This document shows, in pieces, positions 6,292 through 13,453 of a stretch of 16,155 nucleotides of DNA. The notes below the pieces were generated by a model. The model was not told the origin of the DNA, did no database searches, and saw only the letters and a list, made by a program, of their open reading frames with translations. The stretch's first letter is position 1. Each line of letters starts with the position of its first letter. Both the position numbers and the translations under genes were made by a program. The stretch is from an uncultured Acetatifactor sp. (lineage in GTDB: Bacteria; Bacillota; Clostridia; Lachnospirales; Lachnospiraceae): positions 91,601 to 107,755 of the forward strand of contig CAJUCT010000010.1 in NCBI GenBank assembly GCA_910585015.1. Reading direction: 5' to 3'.

Positions 6292-7758
6292 ATGACACAA
6301 CAAACAAAGGGCAGGAAGCCTGGAGCAACTTCGGGATATCTGACGGTGTATGTGGCGCTGACCTTGACTGTGATGGTCTCCCTGTGTCTGGTGCTGATCG
6401 AGGGGGTCAGGAGGCACACCATCGCGTTTGAATCGGAGTGCGTAATGGATATCGGGATGGACAGTGTGTTGGCGGAATACCATCGTGTGCTGTTGGAGCG
6501 TTACGGATTGCTCATGGTGGACACCTCCTATGGGACGGATTATCCTTCGTATTATAATACAGAGCAGCATCTGTCGGAATATTTGGAACGCAATCTGTCC
6601 TATGAGGATTGCGGCTTCCTGCCTTTTCTCTACCGTGATCTGCTGGGGATGGAACTTCAGGATGTCCAAGTACTGAAGGTGTCCCTGGCAACAGATGGCG
6701 GAGGGAAGGTGTTTCAGCGCCGGGCGGTGGAGTGTATGCGGAGCCGCCTGGGGCTGGAAACGGTGGAAAAGCTGCTGGAATGGATGGAAACCGTGGACGG
6801 ATACGGACTTTTGGAGGAAGATGTGGAAGCGCAGCTGGATCGAGTAAGTGAGGAATTGCAGGAGTATGGTGCCTCGGAAAAACATATCGGGGAAGAGGTG
6901 TGGGGTAAGACGGAGAGTCTGGACCCCACGGAAGCCATACAGGCGATGCGGCAGGAGGGCATCTTAAAGTGGGTGGTGGAGGATGTTTCTCAGTTGTCGG
7001 AGACTGGGGTGGAGCCGAGTCAGTATATCAGCGGGCGGTACGCCAGGGGAGAAGTCAACCAGGGCAATTATCCTCAGGGGGAGCAGCTGAGCCCTGTGGA
7101 TAATATTCTTCTTCTGGAATACTTCCTGAACTATGCGGGCAGATACGGAAAACCTATGGAGAATAGCCTGCTGCAATACCAGGTGGAATATCTGCTATGC
7201 GGAAAAGCCGGGGACAAAGACAATCTGCGTCATACAGCCAACCTGCTCTGCGGCATCCGGGAGGCCGCCAATGTAATATATCTGCTGGGAAATGAAGCGA
7301 AAAGATCCGAGGTGGAGGCGGTGGCGGCAGTTTTGGCCGGGGTTATCGCGCAGCCGGAACTACAACCGCTGTTTGAGACAGCTCTGATTCTGGCATGGGC
7401 ATATCTGGAAAGCTTGTACGATGTGAAAACCCTGCTGGCTGGAGGAAGGGTAGAATTGCTGAAAACAGAAGAAAACTGGCACTATTCTCTGACGAACATA
7501 TGGAACGCTCAGACAGAAACGGCGAAAGGAGAGGGAACGGGGCTGTCCTACGAAGATTATCTGCGGATATTTCTGTATGTGCAGCCGTCGGAACTTTCCA
7601 CCATGCGTTTCATGGATCTGGTGGAGATGGATATCCGCAGGACGCCCGGAAACAGCTGTTTTCGCATAGACGGCTGCATAGACAGACTGGAGGCGGAGGC
7701 GTTGATCCGTTCCGGCTATGGCTATAGCTTTACTGTCAGAAAAGAGAAACAATATTAG
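6292..7758 (+). CDS. DUF5702 domain protein of the Tad locus
   Basis: This is a 488-residue protein with one N-terminal membrane helix (about 16-38: YLTVYVALTLTVMVSLCLVL) and a large, mostly helical extracytoplasmic part. It resembles the DUF5702 proteins found in clostridial Tad loci next to the Flp pilin, which occupy the place of TadG-like proteins. The sequence just before the helix, SG/YLTVY, resembles the prepilin motif of its neighbours, but Tyr20 replaces the Glu at +5. The ribosome binding site GTGAGGA overlaps the pilin stop codon, indicating coupling. The molecular function is unknown; a minor pilin or a cell-surface anchor is possible. Confidence 0.75.
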   Translation: MTQQTKGRKPGATSGYLTVYVALTLTVMVSLCLVLIEGVRRHTIAFESECVMDIGMDSVLAEYHRVLLERYGLLMVDTSYGTDYPSYYNTEQHLSEYLERNLSYEDCGFLPFLYRDLLGMELQDVQVLKVSLATDGGGKVFQRRAVECMRSRLGLETVEKLLEWMETVDGYGLLEEDVEAQLDRVSEELQEYGASEKHIGEEVWGKTESLDPTEAIQAMRQEGILKWVVEDVSQLSETGVEPSQYISGRYARGEVNQGNYPQGEQLSPVDNILLLEYFLNYAGRYGKPMENSLLQYQVEYLLCGKAGDKDNLRHTANLLCGIREAANVIYLLGNEAKRSEVEAVAAVLAGVIAQPELQPLFETALILAWAYLESLYDVKTLLAGGRVELLKTEENWHYSLTNIWNAQTETAKGEGTGLSYEDYLRIFLYVQPSELSTMRFMDLVEMDIRRTPGNSCFRIDGCIDRLEAEALIRSGYGYSFTVRKEKQY

Positions 7759-7786
7759 CGTCAAAGCAGCATAAAGAGGACGAGAC

Positions 7787-7795
7787 AGGAGGTGA
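7787..7795 (+). promoter_or_regulatory. Perfect Shine-Dalgarno fixing an unusual TadE-like start
   Basis: AGGAGGTGA is a perfect complement to the 16S 3' end and lies six bases before ATG at 7802. It argues that the unusually long 57-residue N-terminal region before the pilin-like motif is really translated. Confidence 0.7.
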
Positions 7796-7801
7796 GCGGA
7801 T

Positions 7802-8767
7802 ATGTCTTCTCTATGGATGGAAGCTATGAATGTCGAAACTAAACATCTTGTTGAAAAGCCTTCTCCCATGTGCAATTCCCTGTTATATAACTTTCTCGTT
7901 AAGCCATGTATAGAGGAGATATATCTGCTGATCTCCTTTCCTGGAGGCGGGAAGAGAAACAACAGAGGGAGTATGACGGTGGAAGCGGCAGTAGTGGTGC
8001 CGCTGCTGATCCTATTTGTCCTTCATCTGGGCAGCTGCATGGAGATGCTGCGCCTGCATGGCAAATTGGAGTACGCGTTGTGGCAGACGGGCCGGGAACT
8101 GGCTATATATGGGGCGGTGGAAACCGGGAGCAATGCCCCTGAGGAAACCTTAGACGATATCTCGGGCGTCGTCTCTGGGTTGGCTGTATCCTATCTGTAC
8201 GTGAATGGCAGGATTGGGCAGATATTGGGCAAAGATTATCTGGACAATTCTCCCCTGGCCTATGGGCATCAGGGACTGAACTATCTGGCGTCGGAATATC
8301 TGGAGGAGGATGAATGCATTAATATCATTATTACCTATCAGGTGTGTCCGCAGATCACCTGCTTTCCTTTTCCCTATTTCCGCATGACCAGCAGATATTA
8401 TGGACGGGCCTGGACCGGCTTTGATGTGGGGGGCATAACAGAACAGAAAATATATGTATATGTGACGGAGGACGGCCAGGTGTGGCACAGCAGAGGGGAT
8501 TGTTCCTATCTGAAGCTGAGCGTCTATGAGGCACAGACTGAAAAGGTGTGGTCACTGCGCAATGCGCAGGGGGAACGTTATCGTCCCTGCAGCCGGTGCG
8601 GGGAGCGGCCGCAGGGAGACACAGTATATCTGACCCAGGAAGGCAACCGCTATCACTCAGTCAGAAGCTGCCCGTCCCTGCTGCGGCGGATTCATGCGGT
8701 GGTGTGGCGGGAAGATATACCCTATCGCCCCTGCAGCCGTTGTGCGACATCGCCCCAAAAAGGCTGA
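7802..8767 (+). CDS. TadE-like pseudopilin with duplicated C-terminal His/Cys repeats
   Basis: The protein has 321 residues. The pilin-like core starts at RG/SMTVEAAVVVPLLILFVL: Gly56 precedes the presumed cut and Glu61 is at +5. A 57-residue region precedes it, much longer than usual, containing a hydrophobic patch (LLYNFLVKP). The C-terminus has two copies of a small domain at about 217-267 and 275-314. Each has a strand, a His (229; 285), a Cys (234; 290), a variable loop and YRPCSRC (Cys263/266; Cys311/314). This His-Cys-CxxC pattern resembles the small domain seen at the C-terminus of some secreted nucleases and suggests metal binding outside the membrane. It probably acts as a minor pilin. 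The next gene is separated by the palindromic repeat block. Confidence 0.8.
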   Translation: MSSLWMEAMNVETKHLVEKPSPMCNSLLYNFLVKPCIEEIYLLISFPGGGKRNNRGSMTVEAAVVVPLLILFVLHLGSCMEMLRLHGKLEYALWQTGRELAIYGAVETGSNAPEETLDDISGVVSGLAVSYLYVNGRIGQILGKDYLDNSPLAYGHQGLNYLASEYLEEDECINIIITYQVCPQITCFPFPYFRMTSRYYGRAWTGFDVGGITEQKIYVYVTEDGQVWHSRGDCSYLKLSVYEAQTEKVWSLRNAQGERYRPCSRCGERPQGDTVYLTQEGNRYHSVRSCPSLLRRIHAVVWREDIPYRPCSRCATSPQKG

Positions 8768-8775
8768 CTGTTCTA

Positions 8776-8894
8776 AGGACGCCTAAAGCGGCCGGATGCT
8801 CATCACGGGACATGTGTGTTGGGAGGGAGTATGCGGAACAGAAGGCATATGGATTTAAAACAGCATACTCCCGTACAACGCACTGATGAATATC
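8776..8894. repeat. Palindromic tandem repeat, unit A (119 bp)
   Basis: This is the first of 2.5 tandem units filling the 330-bp gap between two tad genes. The unit folds as a long interrupted hairpin. GAT/ATC are at 8795-8797 and 8892-8894. TCATCA/TGATGA are at 8800-8805 and 8884-8889. GTGTGTTG/CAACGCAC are at 8814-8821 and 8876-8883, with one G.U pair. GGGAGTATGC/GCATACTCCC are at 8825-8834 and 8863-8872. This gives about 27 pairs around a 28-base loop, with one 8-base bulge and a 3x3 internal loop. No ORF runs through the array, and unit lengths are not multiples of three. Confidence 0.9.
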
Positions 8895-9012
8895 AGGACG
8901 CCTAAAGCGGCCGGATGCTCATCACAGGCATGTGTGTTGGGAGGGAGTATGCGGAACAGAAGGCATATGGATTTAAAACAGCATACTCCCGTACAACGCA
9001 CTGATGAATATC
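8895..9012. repeat. Palindromic tandem repeat, unit B (118 bp)
   Basis: This is nearly identical to unit A. The only differences are in the bulge region, where one substitution and one deletion turn CGGGACATG into CAGGCATG. All four paired segments are unchanged; for example GGGAGTATGC is at 8943-8952 and GCATACTCCC at 8981-8990. The near-identity points to a recent duplication or to gene conversion. Confidence 0.9.
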
Positions 9013-9076
9013 AGGACGCCTGAAGCGGCCGGATGTTCATCACGGGACATGTGTGTTGGGAGGGAGTATGCGGAAC
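9013..9076. repeat. Palindromic repeat, unit C (truncated, left arm only)
   Basis: This has the first 64 bases of the unit, with two substitutions at 9021-9036 (CTAAAG to CTGAAG, GCTCAT to GTTCAT). It ends at GCGGAAC, after which the prepilin peptidase ribosome binding site follows within eight bases. The right arm is missing, so this unit cannot fold alone. Its GGGAGTATGC (9062-9071) can instead pair with the right arm of unit B (8981-8990). Confidence 0.88.
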
Positions 9077-9097
9077 TTAATATAGGAGGACATTTTT

Positions 9098-9541
9098 ATG
9101 TGGGAGCAGATAGGATGTCTGTGTACGGCGGCTTTGCTGGCCTACCACAGCGTATTTGATATCAAGAGGCGGTGTATACCGGGACGCTCCCTTGCCCTGG
9201 GGGTGGCAGTTTCCTGTGGTTGGGCTATAGGGAAGGGGTTGTTGGGTGTGCAGTCCTGGGCCATGCTGGGAGCCGGGCTGCTGCCGGGAATCGCCGCTCT
9301 GGCGTTGGCTAGGGCCACCAGAGAACAGATGGGCCGGGGGGACGGCTGGGAATTAATCATTATGGGGAATGGCATGGGCCTGACAAACTGTCTGCCGGCA
9401 TTGGGGATCGCCCTGTTGGGCATCTTTCTGGTCAGTGCCGCCTTGTTGCTGTTGGGTAAAGCCAGAAAGAACACTCGCATTGCCTTTGTCCCTTTCCTGG
9501 GGATGGGCGCGGTGGCGGTGTTGTTTCGGTTTTGGATATGA
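9098..9541 (+). CDS. tadV: TadV/CpaA-like prepilin peptidase (A24 family)
   Basis: This is a 147-residue polytopic membrane aspartyl protease that removes leaders from Flp and TadE-type prepilins. The first catalytic Asp is Asp21 in VFDIKRRCIP, and the second is Asp82 in the GxGD motif GRGDGWELI. Both sit at the cytoplasmic ends of helices, as in the family. The length fits the minimal form, which lacks the N-methylation domain. ATG at 9098 has AGGAGGA (9084-9090) seven bases ahead. The truncated palindromic repeat ends just before this ribosome binding site, so repeat folding could affect translation. The stop codon is nine bases before the next start. Confidence 0.92.
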   Translation: MWEQIGCLCTAALLAYHSVFDIKRRCIPGRSLALGVAVSCGWAIGKGLLGVQSWAMLGAGLLPGIAALALARATREQMGRGDGWELIIMGNGMGLTNCLPALGIALLGIFLVSAALLLLGKARKNTRIAFVPFLGMGAVAVLFRFWI

Positions 9542-9550
9542 GGGGGGAAC

Positions 9551-9982
9551 ATGTGGAATCGGAGATATGTCGGTGGCTATTTTTCTGTGGAGGCGGCATT
9601 GGTTCTGCCGGCGGTATTGGGGGTCTATCTCTTTTTGATCGCGGTGCTTTTGGTACAGTATGACAGATGCCTTCTGGAGCAGGATCTGGCTTCTATGCTG
9701 GTTAAGACCAGCAATCATCCCGGAACGCCGCGGCAACAGTTAGAGTACCTACAGGAGTTGACGGCGGCATGGGACAGGGAACAATATCTGTGGATACAGC
9801 TGCAATCTCCCCATTTTACCATACAGGGGCAGCAGATTCGGCTGGAGGCGGCGGGAGAGTACAAGGTGCCGGTGTATGGCAGCCTGACCAACATAGGCGG
9901 GCCGCATCGGCTGGAGTTGACTTTTCGGTTGTACAACTGGGATAGAACTGCGTTGGCACGGATGCTCGCCGGCCTGGACTAG
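9551..9982 (+). CDS. tadE: TadE-like minor pilin (pseudopilin)
   Basis: This is a 143-residue protein with the TadE pattern: a short basic leader (NRR), GG/YFSVEAALVLPAVLG with Gly9 before the presumed cut and Glu14 at +5, one long hydrophobic helix (about 14-36) and a C-terminal extracytoplasmic part rich in strands. The motif matches those of the Flp pilin and the other TadE-like protein and is a likely peptidase substrate. AGGGGGG overlaps the stop codon of the peptidase gene, so the two genes are coupled. It probably acts as an initiator or minor subunit of the pilus. Confidence 0.87.
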   Translation: MWNRRYVGGYFSVEAALVLPAVLGVYLFLIAVLLVQYDRCLLEQDLASMLVKTSNHPGTPRQQLEYLQELTAAWDREQYLWIQLQSPHFTIQGQQIRLEAAGEYKVPVYGSLTNIGGPHRLELTFRLYNWDRTALARMLAGLD

Positions 9983-10048
9983 TAATATCCAAATACATAT
10001 TAACGCAATTTCGCTGGCTGGACAGCGGCATGCGGGAAAGAAGGAAAA

Positions 10049-11266
10049 ATGGGAAAAGAGGAAATACTAAACAATAGATTAGAAACAGAATATGTTCGGA
10101 ATCTGAACTGCAATTATGAGCGGGTGGTTTTGGCGGAAAAGCCCAAGGAGAACCGTTATCAGTATTGTATTTTAAATCGGGGCGGCATACGCTTTCTGCT
10201 GCCCTGCAGCCTGCGGTATATAGACGGCGATGCCTTTTTGTATTATGATATCTCCTCGACGCAGAATATTGCACAGCTGTTTGAGGGGAAAACTCTCGGC
10301 AGGGAGTGGATGCGGGACTTCCTGTGGGGAATGGAGAGAATGCAGCAGGAGTTGAGCCGCTATCTGCTGGAAGGCCGCAATGTGATCTGGAGCCCGGAGC
10401 ATATCTATCAGGATCTGGAGAAAAAAGATTTCTATTTTATGTATGTGCCCTATTGTCAGAAGGAAACAGGTTTTAGGCAACTCCTTGAGTTCTGGGTAGA
10501 CCGTATCGACTATGAGGACGAGGCGCTGGTGGAATTTGTATATGGCCTTTATGAACACTATGCCGAGGTGGGCGACATCTGTCTGAGCCGGCAGATTTTT
10601 GAAAGTTTCACGGAAGTGGAGAAGAAAGAGAAACGAAAACAGAGAATACCCGCTATAGAACGTGCAAAGGAGCAAGAACTTACACAGGAGCCGGAACAGC
10701 AATTGGCACAGGAGGAATATAGATCCTGCCAGAAAGCCGTTGAAGTACTTGAGCAGGAGTATGCGGACAGACGAAAGGGATTTCTCTCCTTTTTGGGAGG
10801 CCGCCGGAAAAAACAGGATATTGTATCCTATCAGGAGATTCTGCAACGGCAGGTGAGTGCGCAGGTATTGGGAGCAGTGGGCGAGGAGAATACATATGGA
10901 AAAGAAGAGAACGACAAAGAGGTTGAGGGGGAGGAGGAATATGGAAGAACCGTATATTTGGAGGACCGAAAAAAAGAACAGATACGAGGACTGTACAGAG
11001 ACAATGGAGAGTTGGCGGTGAGAATTGACAAGTTGCCATTTGTGATTGGCAAGAAGAGAGAAGAGGTGGACTATGCGTTGGAGGATTGCTCTGTCAGCCG
11101 TATCCATGCCAGAATTTTGGAGGAGGACGGCCGCATTTATCTGGAGGATTTAAATTCTACCAATGGGACTTTTAAAAACGGCCTGCGGATGCAGCCCTAT
11201 GAAAAACGCCGGCTGGAAAAGGATGATGAGCTTCGCTTCGGCAAGGTGGAATATATTTTTCAATGA
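10049..11266 (+). CDS. DUF6382-FHA domain protein
   Basis: This is a 405-residue cytosolic protein. Residues 1-190 match the DUF6382 type found in clostridial Tad loci (Tyr- and Leu-rich, no known activity). A charged linker (190-300) with Glu/Gln-rich helices follows. Residues about 320-405 are an FHA domain with the phosphothreonine-binding motifs SVSRIHA (348-354) and NSTNGTFKNG (369-378). Just before it, EYGRTVYLED (297-306) contains Thr301, in the place where related proteins often carry a phosphorylatable Thr. A phosphorylation-controlled link between a Ser/Thr kinase and the pilus machine is inferred; no kinase gene lies in the window. The ribosome binding site is GAAGGA. Confidence 0.85.
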   Translation: MGKEEILNNRLETEYVRNLNCNYERVVLAEKPKENRYQYCILNRGGIRFLLPCSLRYIDGDAFLYYDISSTQNIAQLFEGKTLGREWMRDFLWGMERMQQELSRYLLEGRNVIWSPEHIYQDLEKKDFYFMYVPYCQKETGFRQLLEFWVDRIDYEDEALVEFVYGLYEHYAEVGDICLSRQIFESFTEVEKKEKRKQRIPAIERAKEQELTQEPEQQLAQEEYRSCQKAVEVLEQEYADRRKGFLSFLGGRRKKQDIVSYQEILQRQVSAQVLGAVGEENTYGKEENDKEVEGEEEYGRTVYLEDRKKEQIRGLYRDNGELAVRIDKLPFVIGKKREEVDYALEDCSVSRIHARILEEDGRIYLEDLNSTNGTFKNGLRMQPYEKRRLEKDDELRFGKVEYIFQ

Positions 11267-11344
11267 GCATTCCTTCAGTTTTTCGTTGACGAACAGGGGC
11301 AAAGAGTGGTACAGTTTTCTATATGGACAAACAGAGGGATATCT

Positions 11345-11941
11345 ATGGAAGGATATATAAGCAAATTGAGAACGCTTCCCTTTATCAGTGTAATACTGGT
11401 GGCTGTCAATGTGGTAGTATACCTTCTATGCCGGCTGCCAGGAAATACTCTGTATGGAAGAGGCTGTCTGAGTGCGTTTGATATTATAGCAAAGGGAGAA
11501 TACGGACGGATATTCTGGTCAATGTTTCTTCATGCGGACTCCAGTCATCTGTTCAGCAACATGATTATTCTGCTTTTTATGGGAGCCATGATTGAGAAAG
11601 AGATTGGGCACTTTCCTTTTGCGGGAATCTATCTGGCGTCAGGGATCGGGGGGAATCTGGTGTCCTTGGCCGGCAAGATTGTCAGTGATGACTGGGCGGT
11701 ATCCTTGGGCGCCAGCGGCGCTATTTTTGGCCTGAATGGACTTCTGCTGGCACTGGTGCTCTTTTCACGCAAGAGGATGGACAATGTCACTCCGCCGCGA
11801 GTGATGCTGATGATTTGTATGTCTTTATACAGCGGCTTTACCGGAGGCAATGTGGACAATCTGGCCCATATTGGAGGACTGCTGGTGGGATTTGTGCTGG
11901 GCGTATTTTTATCGATATACATACGCATCTCGGAACGATAA
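11345..11941 (+). CDS. Rhomboid family intramembrane serine protease
   Basis: This is a 198-residue polytopic protein. The rhomboid marks are all present: HADSSHLFSN (63-72) with both His and the Asn, the catalytic Ser124 in GASGAIFG, and the catalytic His175 in NLAHIGG. About six membrane helices are seen. ATG at 11345 is preferred (GAGGG six bases ahead); GTG at 11306 is possible but would add 13 residues without a clear function. It follows the FHA gene after 78 bp and precedes the flavodoxin-like gene by five bases. It would cut membrane proteins within or near the bilayer. Substrates are unknown; position after the pilus genes suggests, but does not prove, a link. Confidence 0.92.
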   Translation: MEGYISKLRTLPFISVILVAVNVVVYLLCRLPGNTLYGRGCLSAFDIIAKGEYGRIFWSMFLHADSSHLFSNMIILLFMGAMIEKEIGHFPFAGIYLASGIGGNLVSLAGKIVSDDWAVSLGASGAIFGLNGLLLALVLFSRKRMDNVTPPRVMLMICMSLYSGFTGGNVDNLAHIGGLLVGFVLGVFLSIYIRISER

Positions 11942-11946
11942 AACAG

Positions 11947-12963
11947 ATGCGGGTTATGGAGGACAATGTGAATATTAATATCTATTATGGCGGCAGAGGA
12001 CTGATTGATGATCCCACCCTGTATGTAATCAATAAGATGCGGGAAGTGCTGGAGGAATTGCGGGTACATGTGACTCAGTATAATCTGTATGAAAATAAGA
12101 ATGCGATCCCGACGCTGCCCCAGACATTGAAGGAGGCGGATGGCATTATTCTGGCCAGCACAGTGGAATGGTATGGGATAGGCGGATATATGTATCAGTT
12201 TCTGGATTCCTGCTGGCTTTATGGCGACAAGGAAAAGATTTCTAAGCTATATATGTGCCCGGTGGTAATGTCCACCACCTATGGAGAGAGGGAAGGAAAG
12301 ATGCAGCTTGCCACCGCCTGGGAGGTTTTGGGAGGGCGGCCTTGCAGCGGAATTTGCGGCTATATAGCCAATACCCTGACCCTGGAGATGAGGCAGGAGT
12401 ATACCACAATCATTGAGAAGAAAGCAGAAAACCTGTATCGTACAGTCAACCAGAAGACTCCAAGTTTCCCTGCCAGCAATCAGGCGGTGAAGAATACAGT
12501 GGCCATCACTCCCAATGTGGATCTGACGCCTCAGGAGTCGGAGCAGTTGTCCCGCTATGCGGCCGACGACGGCTATGTTCAGCGCCAGAAAGAGGATATC
12601 CAGGAACTGGCCAGTATGTTCAGGGACATGCTTAATGAAAAGGATGGTACCTCACAGGATACCTTTGTTCAGCGGTTTCACCAGGTATTTAAGCCACAAC
12701 CGGGTTTTTCGGCTTCTTACGCTTTGAAACTGGATGAAAACGAGGACGCATTGGTGATCCGTGTGGATGGGGCAGAACTGGAATGCTATTGCGGTACAGT
12801 GGAGGATCCCGAGGTAGAAATAACGGCGACATCAGATATAATAGAGGATATTATTGCGGGCCGGATGTCTTTTCAGAGCGCATTCATGTCAGGCGCCATG
12901 AAGATGAAAGGGAATTTTCGCGTGATGCGGATGTTGGATAATCTGTTTGCTTTCGACGAGTAG
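11947..12963 (+). CDS. Flavodoxin-like / SCP2 sterol-carrier domain fusion protein
   Basis: This is a 338-residue protein. Residues 6-165 show a flavodoxin-like NAD(P)H-dependent oxidoreductase fold: a first strand INIYYGGRGL, a helix, IILASTVEWYGIGGYMYQFLD in the position of the second flavin loop, and CPVVMSTTYGEREG. A linker with helices (195-245) leads to an SCP2-type lipid-carrier domain (about 250-338: SAFMSGAMKMKGNFRVMRML). The start is uncertain: ATG 11947, ATG 11956 or GTG 11968 are all in frame, and GGAGGA at 11958-11963 may serve the last. An odd feature is that the first flavodoxin loop is a poor match (YYGGRG). The function is unknown. The gene may be co-transcribed with the rhomboid. 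Confidence 0.75.
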   Translation: MRVMEDNVNINIYYGGRGLIDDPTLYVINKMREVLEELRVHVTQYNLYENKNAIPTLPQTLKEADGIILASTVEWYGIGGYMYQFLDSCWLYGDKEKISKLYMCPVVMSTTYGEREGKMQLATAWEVLGGRPCSGICGYIANTLTLEMRQEYTTIIEKKAENLYRTVNQKTPSFPASNQAVKNTVAITPNVDLTPQESEQLSRYAADDGYVQRQKEDIQELASMFRDMLNEKDGTSQDTFVQRFHQVFKPQPGFSASYALKLDENEDALVIRVDGAELECYCGTVEDPEVEITATSDIIEDIIAGRMSFQSAFMSGAMKMKGNFRVMRMLDNLFAFDE

Positions 12964-12983
12964 AAAAGGGAGGAAGAGAAAAC

Positions 12984-13394
12984 ATGAAAAAGGATGATTG
13001 CATTTTCTGTAAACTGGCCAACGGAGAGATTCCTACCAGGAGCATTTATGAGGATGAGGACTTCAAGGTGATATTGGACGCTGCGCCTGCCACCAGAGGA
13101 CATGCGCTGATTCTTCCCAAGGAACATGCGGATAATCTGTATCAGCTGCCGGAGGAGATGACGGGCAGAGCTTTTGTGCTGGCTAAAAAAATGGCGGCTT
13201 CCATGACAAAGACCTTAGAGTGTCAGGGATTTAATATTGTGCAGAATAACGGAGAGGCGGCAGGGCAGACGGTATTCCATTTCCATATACATCTTCTCCC
13301 TCGCTATACAGATGACGGGCAGGGGCTTTTCTGGGAACCCAGACATTACTCGGACGAGGTGCTTGACGAGATTCATAGCAGATTGGCAGAATAG
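12984..13394 (+). CDS. HIT family hydrolase
   Basis: This is a 136-residue histidine-triad protein of the Hint/nucleotide hydrolase branch. The catalytic triad is HFHIH (residues 99-103), preceded by NNGEAAGQTVFH, which is characteristic of the family. CxxC at Cys6 and Cys9 is the usual zinc-binding start. Such enzymes hydrolyse nucleotide phosphoramidates or adenylylated metabolites in the cytosol; the substrate cannot be told from sequence. ATG at 12984 has AAGGGAGGAAGAG ahead. It is 20 bp after the fusion gene and probably in the same transcript. Confidence 0.95.
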   Translation: MKKDDCIFCKLANGEIPTRSIYEDEDFKVILDAAPATRGHALILPKEHADNLYQLPEEMTGRAFVLAKKMAASMTKTLECQGFNIVQNNGEAAGQTVFHFHIHLLPRYTDDGQGLFWEPRHYSDEVLDEIHSRLAE

Positions 13395-13453
13395 AAAGAG
13401 GGCATCTTATATCCGGATGGGCGTGTCCGAATGAACGGACGGATGGGGGCAGT

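Noticed and set aside
8548..8886. 112-codon open frame overlapping the TadE-like gene end and repeat unit A
   Set aside because: It is out of frame with a well-supported gene and its repeat part is not kept in unit B; repeat lengths of 119 and 118 would shift the frame.
8776..9076. CRISPR array
   Set aside because: The units are contiguous with no unique spacers, and they are far longer than CRISPR repeats.
1031..11941. Outer-membrane Tad parts (secretin RcpA, CpaB/RcpC, TadD)
   Set aside because: None are present in this window, as expected for a single-membrane organism.
12853..12870. GGGCCGGATGTCT resembling the repeat start
   Set aside because: It lies inside the SCP2 coding region, only about ten bases match, and no other repeat blocks follow.
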